Shown in pieces: positions 16,691-25,496 of a DNA stretch of 64,000 nt. The stretch is from Prevotella sp. (GTDB lineage: Bacteria > Bacteroidota > Bacteroidia > Bacteroidales > Bacteroidaceae). The stretch is taken from contig JAFSRY010000025.1 in assembly GCA_017445845.1 (NCBI GenBank), positions 1 to 64,000 on the forward strand, in the 5' to 3' direction. The translations under genes were made by a program, and so were the position numbers. A model generated the notes under the pieces. That model did not search any database. It saw only the letters and a list, made by a program, of their open reading frames with translations, and had not been told where the DNA came from. How positions within the stretch are numbered: the first letter of the stretch is position 1; every line of letters starts with the position of its first letter.

Positions 16691-18876
16691 CGGATAAACA
16701 GTAGTTCACGATATTTGGGCAGTGTCCATAGTTCGTCAGAGACGACCAGTTCGAGTTTGTCTATTTGATGACGTATCTCTTCCATTTTCGGTGCCACCGT
16801 GTCGTAGTAGGCAATGGCGCGAAGGTGCTCTGAGTCGATGCGGTTGGCCACGCGACGGGCCTCGACGAGTTCTTCTACGCCTGTTTCGATGGCCTGTGTC
16901 CGTTCGGCTATCTCACGGATAATCTTCTTGTTGCGGGCGGTCAGCATGTCGGCTTCTTCCTTCGGGAAGATTGAGAACATGTTCTGGACGTTCTTTGCCA
17001 ACTGGCTTTGGTAATGGGTGGCAACGGGCACGATGTGGTTCATCGTGATGTCACCCAACACGCGGGCTTCTATCTGTATCTTCTTTGTGTAAGTTTCCCA
17101 CTTTACTTCGTTGCGGGCGGCAAGCTCGTTGCGTTTCATGACGTTCATGCGTTCGAACATCTTCACGGAGTCTTCGTCAAGATAGCGTTCGAAGACGCGC
17201 GGACAGGCATTCTCGGTGTCGAGTCCACGCCGTGCAGCCTCTGCCTTCCATTCTTCAGAGTATCCATTACCGTCGAAGTGGATGGGTTTGCAAGTCTTGA
17301 TGTCTTCACGGACGACGCTTATGATGGCTTCAAGTTTATCCATGCCGCCGCTGATGAGTTTGTCTGTCCGCTGCTTAAAGTCGGAGAGTGCCTCGGCGAC
17401 GGCGGTGTTCAGCACAATCATGGCGGCGGCACAGTTGGCTTCGGAACCCACGGCACGGAACTCGAAGCGGTTTCCGGTGAAGGCGAAGGGTGAGGTGCGG
17501 TTGCGGTCGGTGTTGTCGATGAGCAGTTCGGGTATTTCCGGTATATCCAACTGCATACCCTTCTTGCCGGCTACGGTGAAGAGTTCGCCCCGTTCGGCAT
17601 TCTCTATCTTTTCCAACAATTCACTGAGCTGTTTGCCAAGGAACGAGGAGATGATGGCTGGCGGTGCTTCGTTGGCTCCGAGCCGGTGGGCATTGGTAGC
17701 CGACATGATGCTGGCCTTGAGGAGTCCGTTATGTTGCCATACGCCCATGAGGGTTTCTACGATGAAGACGACGAAGCGGAGATTGTCTTCGGGTGTCTTG
17801 CCGGGTCCGTGGAGCAGGATGCCCGTGTCAGTGGCGAGACTCCAGTTGTTGTGTTTTCCCGAACCGTTGATGCCTGCAAAGGGCTTTTCGTGGAGTAGCA
17901 CGCGGAAGCTGTGCTTTCGTGCGACACGCTTCATGAGTTGCATGAGCAACATGTTGTGGTCGATGGCCAGGTTGGTTTCTTCGAAGATAGGGGCGAGTTC
18001 GAATTGGTTGGGTGCCACCTCGTTGTGACGGGTCTTACAGGGTATGCCAAGTTCGAGGGCTTGTATCTCAAGGTCTTTCATGAAGGCCTGCACGCGTTCG
18101 GGGATGGCACCGAAATAGTGGTCGTCCATCTGTTGGTTCTTGGCGGAGTCGTGTCCCATCAGGGTGCGCCCGGTAAGCATCAAGTCGGGTCGTGCCGAGT
18201 AGAGGCTTTCGTCGACGAGAAAATATTCCTGTTCCCATCCGAGGTTCGAGTGGACTTTCTTTACGTCAGGGTAGAAAAGTCTGGCCACGTCGGTTGCCGC
18301 CACGTTGACGGCATGGAGGGCACGCAACAGCGGAGCCTTATAGTCAAGGGCCTCGCCCGTGTAGGAGATGAATATGGTGGGAATGCAGAGGGTGTCGTCG
18401 ACGATGAAGACGGGGCTTGTGGGGTCCCAAGCAGAATAGCCGCGAGCCTCAAAGGTGTTTCGGATGCCGCCTGATGGGAACGAGGAGGCATCGGGTTCCT
18501 GCTGCATGAGCAGTTTGCCTGAGAACTCTTCCATCATACCACCCTGTCCGTCGAACTCCACGAAGGCATCATGCTTTTCAGCTGTACCCTCGGTAAGGGG
18601 TTGGAACCAGTGGGTATAGTGGGTGACTCCGTTTTCGTCGGCCCACTGCTTCATGCCTTTGGCCACAGCGTCGGCGATGGAACTGTCCAGTCGCGTACCG
18701 TTGTCGATGACGTCGATCAGTTTTTCATAGACTTCGCGCGGCAGGTATTTATACATTTTCTGACGGTTGAAGACATTCTTTCCGAAATATTCCGACGGCC
18801 GTTCCGACGGTGTCGGTACGTCAAGCGGTTTTTTCTTATAGGCCTCAGCTACGGCTTCAAATCTTAAATTTCCCAT
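16687..18876 (-). CDS. glnN: Glutamine synthetase type III
   Basis: The 729-residue protein is of the length typical of GSIII, much longer than GSI or GSII, and makes glutamine from glutamate, ammonia and ATP in the cytoplasm. Diagnostic segments include VDDTLCIPTIFISYTGEALD, the Glu-bearing GWEQEYFLVD, CKTRHNEVAPNQFELAPIFE, the glycine-rich HEKPFAGINGSGKHNNWSL and NRTSPFAFTGNRFEFRAVGS. GSIII is the common form in Bacteroidota. It is a single-gene unit with its own -7 element (18908-18901) and terminator. Confidence 0.96.
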   Translation of the reverse strand: MGNLRFEAVAEAYKKKPLDVPTPSERPSEYFGKNVFNRQKMYKYLPREVYEKLIDVIDNGTRLDSSIADAVAKGMKQWADENGVTHYTHWFQPLTEGTAEKHDAFVEFDGQGGMMEEFSGKLLMQQEPDASSFPSGGIRNTFEARGYSAWDPTSPVFIVDDTLCIPTIFISYTGEALDYKAPLLRALHAVNVAATDVARLFYPDVKKVHSNLGWEQEYFLVDESLYSARPDLMLTGRTLMGHDSAKNQQMDDHYFGAIPERVQAFMKDLEIQALELGIPCKTRHNEVAPNQFELAPIFEETNLAIDHNMLLMQLMKRVARKHSFRVLLHEKPFAGINGSGKHNNWSLATDTGILLHGPGKTPEDNLRFVVFIVETLMGVWQHNGLLKASIMSATNAHRLGANEAPPAIISSFLGKQLSELLEKIENAERGELFTVAGKKGMQLDIPEIPELLIDNTDRNRTSPFAFTGNRFEFRAVGSEANCAAAMIVLNTAVAEALSDFKQRTDKLISGGMDKLEAIISVVREDIKTCKPIHFDGNGYSEEWKAEAARRGLDTENACPRVFERYLDEDSVKMFERMNVMKRNELAARNEVKWETYTKKIQIEARVLGDITMNHIVPVATHYQSQLAKNVQNMFSIFPKEEADMLTARNKKIIREIAERTQAIETGVEELVEARRVANRIDSEHLRAIAYYDTVAPKMEEIRHQIDKLELVVSDELWTLPKYRELLFIR

Positions 18877-18900
18877 AGTGCAATCTTATATAGTCTGGTA

Positions 18901-18908
18901 CAAAGTTA
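18901..18908 (-). promoter_or_regulatory. -7 element for glnN
   Basis: TAACTTTG on the minus strand (18908-18901) fits TAnnTTTG and stands 25 bases before the glnN ATG. No clear -33 is seen. Confidence 0.5.
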
Positions 18909-18933
18909 CTAATCCAAAGCCCCACTTCATTTC

Positions 18934-21471
18934 TCATTCCTCACTCCAGCTGTCGTTCTGCTGTTCGTCTTGCGGCTGCTCGCCTTCAGGTCCTTCGGGC
19001 TTTTTGTTGTTGGATCCGAAGTTCCATGTGAGGGTGAAGATGACATTTCGTCCGCCCCGACGGAAGAGCTGGTGGCGTTGGAAGGTCTCTGAAGAGGTGT
19101 AGTTTCGGAAACGGCGGGAGTTGAGCAGGTCGCGGCAGTTGACGGAGAGTACGAGTTTCTTCTGGAAGAAGTTCTTCCTCATGCCAAAGTCGATGTCGTA
19201 ACTGGCCTTCCGATATCCCTGTGAGATCGCTTGGCGTGAGCGGTATCGTCCGCTGAGTTGCATGGATACGTCGTAGGGCAGGATGACTGAAGCCTGCATT
19301 CTGGCATTCCAAGTGAAACTGTGCTGGGGTTCTCCGTTGACGGTCTGCCCGTCGATGTGGTATTGGAAGCCGTCGAGGTGATAATAGTATGCGTTGATAT
19401 TCGTGGAAAGGTCAAGTATGCGGAACAGTTTGTTTTTCACTGTTGCCTCCAAGCCTGAACTCTGGCTTTTTGCCACGTTCTTGTGTGTCTGATACATGGT
19501 GTTATCGGCCGATGATATCCAATTGATGCGTTGCATCACGTCGGATGTAGGCCTATAGTAGGCAGAGATGAGCATAGAGTGCTCGGTCCAGGTGCGGAGA
19601 TAGTTGAACGAGAACGAGTTAGAGAACTCAGGTGTCAGTTCAGGGTTGCCGAATGATACGCGGGTAGCATCGCGTGTGTCACGGAAAGAGTTCAGCTGTC
19701 CGCCCCACGGTCTGCGCAGTCGACGCGTGTAGTTGAGTTGCAGCTGGTCGTTGGGCGTCAGCTGATAGGATGCGAAGAGCGAGGGGAACAACTGGAAGTA
19801 GTCCTTTTGGAAGGGTGTGACGGGCGTTGTTTGTTGTGCGATGGCTGTGGGTAGCAGGCCGTTGCGTGCCTGTTCTTGCCGCCAGTCGAGGCTTTCGGTG
19901 TTTACCTTCCAGTATTCTCCGCGCAAGCCTCCCATGAGTCCGAACTTACCGAAGTTATAAGTCAGCGTCGTATAGAGGGCATGGAGGTCCATGTCGTAGA
20001 TGAACCGGTTGAAGTAGTCGGGGTCGGTGCTTGACGAATAGGGCGTCTGGTCGTTTTCGATAAAGGTGGTCTGTGGTGTGTTCTCGTGCGAGAAGCGTCC
20101 CTGATAGCCTGCCTGCACCTTGAACTGTTCGGTGATGGGGTTCTCATAGTCGGCTTTCACCTCGTAGTTGCGGTTGTTGATGCGCATGTCACGGTTCTGC
20201 ACTTCTTCCCTTTCCCATGCTACTGATGAAATGGTCCCGTCATCAAGCCGGTAGTCATCGATGACATCGCGATAGACATCGTCATCGTTGTTGCGCCATC
20301 GTCCCCCGCTGAAGGTTACGTCGAGGAAATGTCGTCCGTCCTCAGAGAAATGGTGTTGCCAGTTGAACTCACCATGCAGCATGTGCATGTGTCCGCCGGA
20401 AGTGGAGCCTCGAGTGAGGGTATGTGTGATGGCATCGCCTACTCCGTAGACATAAGGTGTCGTCGACCAATTGCGTCGTCCGCCATGCATCATCATACCC
20501 GACAGTGTCAAGTCGTCGCGCTTCGTAGCGTGCCAGGTGAGGCCTGCCCGAGAGAAGAGATTGTTGCCTTGGTTGGTCGACCGCGAGGCATAACGCTGCC
20601 ATTCGTTGTTGAGTGGGCTGGTCTGCTCGCTTTCCGACTTACCGACGTTCTTACGATGGCGATAGCCTACATTAAGATAGGCATCGATAAGACTCGAGTT
20701 GTAGTTGATATTGAAACTGCCGTTAGCCCCGCCACGGGTGGTGCCGCCAGCCTGCACGGAGCCGTAGTAGCCAGGCTTGCGGTCTTTCTTCAGCACGATG
20801 TTGATGATACCGGCAGAGCCTTCTGCAGAGAACTTCGCCGAAGGGTTGTCGATGACTTCTATGCGCTCGATGCTCTCCGCCGGCAGCTGCTGGAGTATTT
20901 GCGCGCGGTTGTCGGCGGTGAGTCCGCTGGCTTTTCCGTTGATCCAAACCTCCACGCTTTCGTTGCCTCGCAGTGAGATGTTGCCGTCAGTGTCGACCTC
21001 GACGCTGGGGATGTTCTCCAGGACTTCCGATGCCGACTGTCCTGCATTGGCAATGTCTTGCGAGACATCGAACGACTTTCGGTCGACTTCCAGCCGCATT
21101 GATGACTGCTGGCCGGTGACGGTCACTTCCTTGAGCATCTTCGCATCTTCCGACATATAGAGCTGTGTGAAGTGTACATTGGGCTTGTCACGGGTGATGT
21201 CGAAGTTCCTTGTGAAGGTCTTATAGCCCATCATGGTGAGTGTCAGCATGTAGCGGCCTTCTTTGAGGTTGTTCACGACGAAGGCTCCTTCAATGTCAGA
21301 GGTGGCGCCTCCGACAAAGTCGTTGCTACCCTGACGGGACACTTTTACGCTGACGAAGCTCAAGGCCTCGCCGGTTGTCTTGTCCGAGATATGACCACGC
21401 ACCATTCCCTGCGCATTCGCAGCCAATGTTGCCATCAGCAGGAATGTCATCGTCATCAGTCGCTTCATCAT
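18934..21471 (-). CDS. TonB-dependent receptor-like outer-membrane beta-barrel protein
   Basis: The 845-residue protein has a signal peptide (about 1-20, LAANAQG) and a carboxypeptidase-regulatory-like beta-sandwich at about 23-110 (VRGHISDKTTGEALSFVSVK). A plug domain follows at about 140-230 (VEVWINGKASGLTADN, SAGIINIVLKK), and then a long outer-membrane barrel of the OMP_b-brl_3 group. It has no SusD partner and its tail is acidic (EGEQPQDEQQNDSWSEE), so it does not look like a SusC nutrient importer. Barrel proteins of this group have no firmly known substrate; metal or peptide uptake is possible. The start could be either of two adjacent Met codons. Confidence 0.85.
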   Translation of the reverse strand: MMKRLMTMTFLLMATLAANAQGMVRGHISDKTTGEALSFVSVKVSRQGSNDFVGGATSDIEGAFVVNNLKEGRYMLTLTMMGYKTFTRNFDITRDKPNVHFTQLYMSEDAKMLKEVTVTGQQSSMRLEVDRKSFDVSQDIANAGQSASEVLENIPSVEVDTDGNISLRGNESVEVWINGKASGLTADNRAQILQQLPAESIERIEVIDNPSAKFSAEGSAGIINIVLKKDRKPGYYGSVQAGGTTRGGANGSFNINYNSSLIDAYLNVGYRHRKNVGKSESEQTSPLNNEWQRYASRSTNQGNNLFSRAGLTWHATKRDDLTLSGMMMHGGRRNWSTTPYVYGVGDAITHTLTRGSTSGGHMHMLHGEFNWQHHFSEDGRHFLDVTFSGGRWRNNDDDVYRDVIDDYRLDDGTISSVAWEREEVQNRDMRINNRNYEVKADYENPITEQFKVQAGYQGRFSHENTPQTTFIENDQTPYSSSTDPDYFNRFIYDMDLHALYTTLTYNFGKFGLMGGLRGEYWKVNTESLDWRQEQARNGLLPTAIAQQTTPVTPFQKDYFQLFPSLFASYQLTPNDQLQLNYTRRLRRPWGGQLNSFRDTRDATRVSFGNPELTPEFSNSFSFNYLRTWTEHSMLISAYYRPTSDVMQRINWISSADNTMYQTHKNVAKSQSSGLEATVKNKLFRILDLSTNINAYYYHLDGFQYHIDGQTVNGEPQHSFTWNARMQASVILPYDVSMQLSGRYRSRQAISQGYRKASYDIDFGMRKNFFQKKLVLSVNCRDLLNSRRFRNYTSSETFQRHQLFRRGGRNVIFTLTWNFGSNNKKPEGPEGEQPQDEQQNDSWSEE

Positions 21472-21643
21472 ATATATAATAATGTGTATCGTTTTTTGTT
21501 CAGTCTATGTCATTGAAAACAGTCTCTCTACCTTAAAGACTCGTGAATATGATGTCGAAGCAGGGCCAGCGTTTTTTGACTTCTCCGAAGTCTTTCATCC
21601 TTTTATAAAAGGAACTTCTAAACAATCTGTTATTGCCCACAGC

Positions 21644-22399
21644 TTAAATATCGAGATCGAGTTCTACGGGACAGTGGTCGGAGCCGTAAATGTCGGTATG
21701 GATAAGGGCTTCGGCGATATGTGACCGCAAGCGCTCGGAAGTGATGAAGTAGTCGATGCGCCATCCTGCGTTCTTCTGCCGTGCCTGGAATCGGTAAGAC
21801 CACCATGAATAGGTGACCTGCCCGGGATGTAAGGCTCGGAAGGTATCTACGAAACCTTCACTGAGCAGTTGGGTCATTTTCTGTCGCTCCTGGTCGGTAA
21901 AACCAGCATTCATGCGGTTTGTCTTCGGGTTTTTCAGGTCAATCTCCTCATGGGCCACATTGAGGTCTCCGCAGAGAATGACGGGCTTCTTCGTGTCGAG
22001 TTGCTTGAGGTAGGCTCGGAAGTCGTCTTCCCAGGTCATCCGGTAGTCGAGTCGTTTCAGTCCGTCCTGCGAATTGGGTGTGTAGCAGCACACGAGATAG
22101 AACTGGGGCATTTCGAGTGTGATGACGCGCCCCTCGTGGTCGTGTTCATCTTTTCCGATGCCATAGGCAACGCTGACTGGCTGATGGCGGCTGTAGATGG
22201 CGGTGCCTGAATAGCCTTTCTTGTCGGCATAGTTCCAATACGACTGATAGCCTTCGAACTGCAGGTTGAGTTGCCCTTCCTGCATTTTTGTCTCCTGCAG
22301 ACAAAAGAAGTCGGCATCGAGGGTTTTAAAGGTATTGGCAAAGTCTTTACCGACAACGGCTCGCAGACCGTTTACATTCCATGAAACCAGTTTCAGCAT
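21644..22399 (-). CDS. xth: Exodeoxyribonuclease III / AP endonuclease
   Basis: This 251-residue protein of the Mg-dependent exonuclease III family repairs abasic sites and blocked 3' ends. Motifs run in order: VSWNVNGLRA, CLQETKMQ (metal-binding Glu), SGTAIYSR, CGDLNVAHEEIDL (catalytic Asp-Asn), TYSWWSYR and the C-terminal SDHCPVELDL with the catalytic Asp-His pair. Length is normal. It lies 172 bases upstream of the receptor gene and 42 bases downstream of the small lipoprotein gene, all on the minus strand. Confidence 0.96.
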   Translation of the reverse strand: MLKLVSWNVNGLRAVVGKDFANTFKTLDADFFCLQETKMQEGQLNLQFEGYQSYWNYADKKGYSGTAIYSRHQPVSVAYGIGKDEHDHEGRVITLEMPQFYLVCCYTPNSQDGLKRLDYRMTWEDDFRAYLKQLDTKKPVILCGDLNVAHEEIDLKNPKTNRMNAGFTDQERQKMTQLLSEGFVDTFRALHPGQVTYSWWSYRFQARQKNAGWRIDYFITSERLRSHIAEALIHTDIYGSDHCPVELDLDI

Positions 22400-22441
22400 A
22401 TTCTATCTTTTTACGTTCTTAAAGTCTTTCGTGTCAGTTTC

Positions 22442-23092
22442 TTATTGGAAGGGGATGATGCAGTTGACCTTTGTGGCAACATTGTTGGCATCGACGATGC
22501 TGACGAGAACAGCTCCGAAGAAGCTGCCACGGTCGAGTCGCACCATCTGTGAATAGACGGTGGAATAGCCGATGAACTGGTCGGCAAACTCGATGGTTAC
22601 ATATTTTTCCTTTTCACCTTCTCCTTCGCCGTAGGTGAACTTGACGATGTTGGAAGCGTTGGGAATGGTGAGATTAAAGAAGTAGGATGATGCCTCGTAG
22701 AGTTCCTTGATGACGGTATTTCCTGTGGAATACTTAAAGACGACAGGCTGTTGGCCGACGAGGTCGAGTGCTTCCTTGACCAGGTCGGATTTGACATAGT
22801 TTCGGAGGATGTTGACGGGGAAGTTGACGCAGGTGACAGTAGAGTCGCTGGCATTCACTTCCCATTTGACCTGAGCCGAGTCGGTCTTCTGCGTATTGGC
22901 ATTGGTGAAGTAGAGATAGTTCTCGTAGTTGCCTTCGAGTTTCTTCATCAAGTCTTTCTGCTGGGTTTCGGTGAGTTGCAGATAGTGGTAATCTGCATTC
23001 TGGTTGTTGTCGTCATCGTCGTTGATGCACGATGACAGCGATGCTGTCAGCAGGGCAGCCATCGCAATAGCTATAGTCTTAATTGTTTTCAT
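22442..23092 (-). CDS. Small lipoprotein, DUF4840-like
   Basis: The 216-residue protein has a lipoprotein signal (LLTASLSSC, Cys22) followed by an acidic linker (INDDDDNNQN). The mature part shows mixed beta content with no catalytic motif. Its pattern, with LTETQQKDLMKKLEGNYENYLYF near the N-terminus, resembles Bacteroidota lipoproteins grouped as DUF4840; I recognise it only at that level. It sits between xth and folE on the same strand with short gaps, but no functional link is evident. Confidence 0.6.
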   Translation of the reverse strand: MKTIKTIAIAMAALLTASLSSCINDDDDNNQNADYHYLQLTETQQKDLMKKLEGNYENYLYFTNANTQKTDSAQVKWEVNASDSTVTCVNFPVNILRNYVKSDLVKEALDLVGQQPVVFKYSTGNTVIKELYEASSYFFNLTIPNASNIVKFTYGEGEGEKEKYVTIEFADQFIGYSTVYSQMVRLDRGSFFGAVLVSIVDANNVATKVNCIIPFQ

Positions 23093-23132
23093 TTTTCTGT
23101 TTGTTTTTTTAAAATTAGGTGTCAGCTGGGAG

Positions 23133-23711
23133 CTACCCTCTGATGAGGTTCATGAACTCCTCGCGTGTCTTGGCCTGATTAAAGGCTCCGCAGAAGTCAC
23201 TGGTGGTGGTGATGCTGTTTTGCCTTTCGACGCCCCGCATCTGCATACACATGTGCCGGGCTTCGATGACGACCATGACGCCGAGGGGCCGCAGCGTCTC
23301 GTTGATGCAGTCTTTGATCTGTTGTGTCAAACGTTCCTGCACTTGTAGACGATGGCTGAAGATGTCGACGACACGGGCAATTTTCGAGAGTCCTGTGATG
23401 CGTCCGTTGGGGATATATGCCACATGTGCCTTGCCATAGAATGGCAGCATGTGGTGTTCACACATGGAATAGAAATCGATGTCCTTGACGATGACCATCT
23501 GGTTGTATTTCTCTTCGAAGAGGGCATCGGTGAGCACTTTCTTGGGGTCTTGATAATAGCCGCGCGTCAGCACCTGCATGGCTTTTGCCACGCGCATGGG
23601 TGTCTTCAGCAGTCCTTCGCGCTCGGGGTCTTCGCCGAGCAGGGTGATGATTTCTCTATAGTGTTCCGCCAGGACGTCGAGGCCCTCGCGGTAGTTGTTG
23701 TCTTCTGTCAT
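23133..23711 (-). CDS. folE: GTP cyclohydrolase I
   Basis: The 192-residue enzyme converts GTP to 7,8-dihydroneopterin triphosphate, the first step of folate synthesis. Zinc ligands are visible as Cys and His in [13 protein letters not shown] and Cys in [10 protein letters not shown]. The GTP-binding region includes [17 protein letters not shown] and [11 protein letters not shown]. It starts six bases after the stop of the upstream SPOR gene, so the two are co-transcribed. The order DoxX-like, tpiA, SPOR, folE is one I recall from other Bacteroidales. Confidence 0.96.
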   Translation of the reverse strand: MTEDNNYREGLDVLAEHYREIITLLGEDPEREGLLKTPMRVAKAMQVLTRGYYQDPKKVLTDALFEEKYNQMVIVKDIDFYSMCEHHMLPFYGKAHVAYIPNGRITGLSKIARVVDIFSHRLQVQERLTQQIKDCINETLRPLGVMVVIEARHMCMQMRGVERQNSITTTSDFCGAFNQAKTREEFMNLIRG

Positions 23712-23717
23712 GGGTTA

Positions 23718-24344
23718 TTAATACTGGACCGTTATCTTGCCTTTGATGATGGAGGCTTCTGTATAGCCTTGACGGCGCAGTTCCTGAAGGACTTTCGCAG
23801 CCTCTTCATTGCTCCGGAAGTTGCCGACCCGGCATATCCAACGGGGTGAGTAGAAATGGACGTAGACGGGCAATTCGGGGAATAGTGCCTTCACTTCAGC
23901 TCCTATCTGTTGTGCCCGTTGCTTGTCGGCTCGTGAGTTTCCGCCGGCATAGACCTGCACGCGGTAGCCGTCGACCTTGGTGGCATTGGCCAGGAGCTTC
24001 TTGCTGTTGTCGATGGCAATGGTGTCATGGCCTTCTTCGACGGAGGTCTTTTGTTGTTTGTCTTTCTTTGTTGCCGAAGCCTTTGGCGGTTTGTTCTTTG
24101 GGGTATCAGCATGAGCCGGTTTCGACGATATGGCATCATGACCGTTGACCAAGAGGTCGATGTCCTTACTTTGGACGACGGTCACCGTACCTTCACCGAC
24201 TTTATGCTGCTGCAGATGCTCCATGAAGGTCTGGGCACCGGCGCTGACACTAAACAAAACGGGACAAAGGACAATGAACAGAGTGGCCATTGTCCGTTTG
24301 ATGCTATTGCTTTGTGCAATGATATTTTTCAAAACTACAGCCAT
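23718..24344 (-). CDS. SPOR-domain periplasmic protein
   Basis: A C-terminal SPOR domain (about 75 residues; VDGYRVQVYAGGNSRADKQRAQ ... PRWICRVGNFRSNEEAAKVL) binds denuded septal peptidoglycan in known members. A hydrophobic export segment (TLFIVLCPVLFSVSAGAQ) precedes a Lys/Pro-rich linker. The start is uncertain. MAVVL at 24344 is chosen because it keeps the basic residues before the hydrophobic segment; 24380 and 24290 are alternatives. Part of the signal region lies inside an inverted repeat element (24261-24363), so its N-terminus may be a recent acquisition. It follows tpiA closely and is probably in its operon. Confidence 0.75.
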   Translation of the reverse strand: MAVVLKNIIAQSNSIKRTMATLFIVLCPVLFSVSAGAQTFMEHLQQHKVGEGTVTVVQSKDIDLLVNGHDAISSKPAHADTPKNKPPKASATKKDKQQKTSVEEGHDTIAIDNSKKLLANATKVDGYRVQVYAGGNSRADKQRAQQIGAEVKALFPELPVYVHFYSPRWICRVGNFRSNEEAAKVLQELRRQGYTEASIIKGKITVQY

Positions 24345-24363
24345 GTTCGTTGTCCTTTGTCCG
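24261..24363. repeat. 20-bp inverted repeat within the SPOR gene 5' end
   Basis: Arms 24261-24280 and 24344-24363 match in 18 of 20 positions as inverted copies and enclose about 63 bases. A nested GGACAATG/CATTGTCC pair lies at 24268-24275 and 24288-24295. The arms are built from the words GGACAA and AATGAAC, like other elements in this window. Confidence 0.55.
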
Positions 24364-24389
24364 CATTTATTCATGAGCACTCTATGCGC

Positions 24390-25148
24390 TTATTTCCAAG
24401 CGTCGATGATGCCGCGGAAGTCGGCAGCCTTCAGTGAGGCTCCGCCAATGAGACCACCGTCGATGTCGGGTTTTGCGAAGAGCTCGGGGGCATTGGAAGC
24501 CTTGCATGAGCCACCATAGAGGATGCTGGTGTCGTCGGCAACAGCCTGTCCGTACTTCTCAGCAACGATGCTGCGGATGTAGGCATGGATTTCCTCGGCC
24601 TGCTCGGCAGTGGCGGTCTTGCCGGTACCGATGGCCCAGATGGGTTCGTAGGCAATGATGATGTTCTTGAACTCCTCTTCACTGAGGTTGAAGACGCTGC
24701 CTTCGAGCTCAGCCTTGACGACTTCGTTCTGCTTGCCGGCTTCGCGCTCTTCCAGGCTCTCACCGATGCAGAAGATGACCTTCAGACCGTTCTTCAGTGC
24801 CAACAGCACCTTTTCTTTCAGTGTCTCGGGGGTCTCCTTGTAGTATTCGCGACGCTCGGAGTGACCGAGAATGACATACCGGGCACCGGTCGACTTGACC
24901 ATTTCGGCGCTCACTTCACCCGTGAAGGCTCCCTTTTCCTTGTCGGCGCAGTTTTCTGCTCCAAGGCCGATGACTTCCTGATTGAGGAAGCTGGCGATGC
25001 TTGCCAGATGGATGAAAGGTGTACAGATGACAACATCGCAGTTGGGTTTTTCAGCGGTGAGTGCGTCGTTGAGTTCCTTGGCCAGTGCAAGGCCGTCCTG
25101 CAGGTTCATGTTCATTTTCCAGTTGCCTGCTACAATCTTCTTTCTCAT
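24390..25148 (-). CDS. tpiA: Triosephosphate isomerase
   Basis: The 252-residue TIM-barrel enzyme interconverts dihydroxyacetone phosphate and glyceraldehyde 3-phosphate in glycolysis. Catalytic residues are clear: Lys in VAGNWKMN, His in [11 protein letters not shown] and Glu in [12 protein letters not shown], with loop 6 and the phosphate-binding [12 protein letters not shown] also present. The start at 25148 ([13 protein letters not shown]) matches the family; upstream codons to 25199 overlap the promoter. Its own -7 element (25204-25197) indicates it begins a transcript that continues into the SPOR gene and folE. Confidence 0.97.
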   Translation of the reverse strand: MRKKIVAGNWKMNMNLQDGLALAKELNDALTAEKPNCDVVICTPFIHLASIASFLNQEVIGLGAENCADKEKGAFTGEVSAEMVKSTGARYVILGHSERREYYKETPETLKEKVLLALKNGLKVIFCIGESLEEREAGKQNEVVKAELEGSVFNLSEEEFKNIIIAYEPIWAIGTGKTATAEQAEEIHAYIRSIVAEKYGQAVADDTSILYGGSCKASNAPELFAKPDIDGGLIGGASLKAADFRGIIDAWK

Positions 25149-25196
25149 TTTTTTGTTTCTTTTTATTGTTGTTGTGATAATACTTATTTTCGCGTG

Positions 25197-25204
25197 CAAA
25201 GTTA
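25197..25204 (-). promoter_or_regulatory. -7 element for tpiA
   Basis: TAACTTTG on the minus strand (25204-25197) fits TAnnTTTG and is 49 bases before the tpiA ATG. Confidence 0.5.
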
Positions 25205-25379
25205 CTATTTTTTTTCGTATTTTGGAAATATTTTTTGCATGTTTTGTTCCTACCCGAAAAAAAACACGCAGAAGTCAACGATTCCTGCGGGAAAGGTCTT
25301 CTGTATCAGCCGTTTCTGCTTATCGGCAGGGGGAAAGCACTGACTTCGTCCGGCCGATAGTTTCTATCGGGATTTGTAC

Positions 25380-25467
25380 CTGTGCTTGGAAAGGCTATTA
25401 CCTCACACAGGTAACAGGATTATCTCACACAGGTAACAGGATTATCTCACACAGGTAATCCGATTAC
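25380..25467. repeat. 22-bp-period tandem repeats, copy 1
   Basis: Four contiguous units of 22 bases fill 25380-25467. Units two and three (25402-25423, 25424-25445) are identical, the fourth shares its first 13 bases, and the first is divergent. The core is CACACAGGTAACAGGATTAT. The same period and core recur at 41291-41400. The whole gap 25149-25496 holds the tpiA promoter, this array and nothing else I can support. Confidence 0.7.
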
Positions 25468-25496
25468 CTCTTTGAGGTACAAATAAGGGGTCTTGG

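Noticed and set aside
25380-25467. CRISPR array
   Set aside because: Units of 22 bases are contiguous with no spacers and diverge gradually; no cas genes are nearby.
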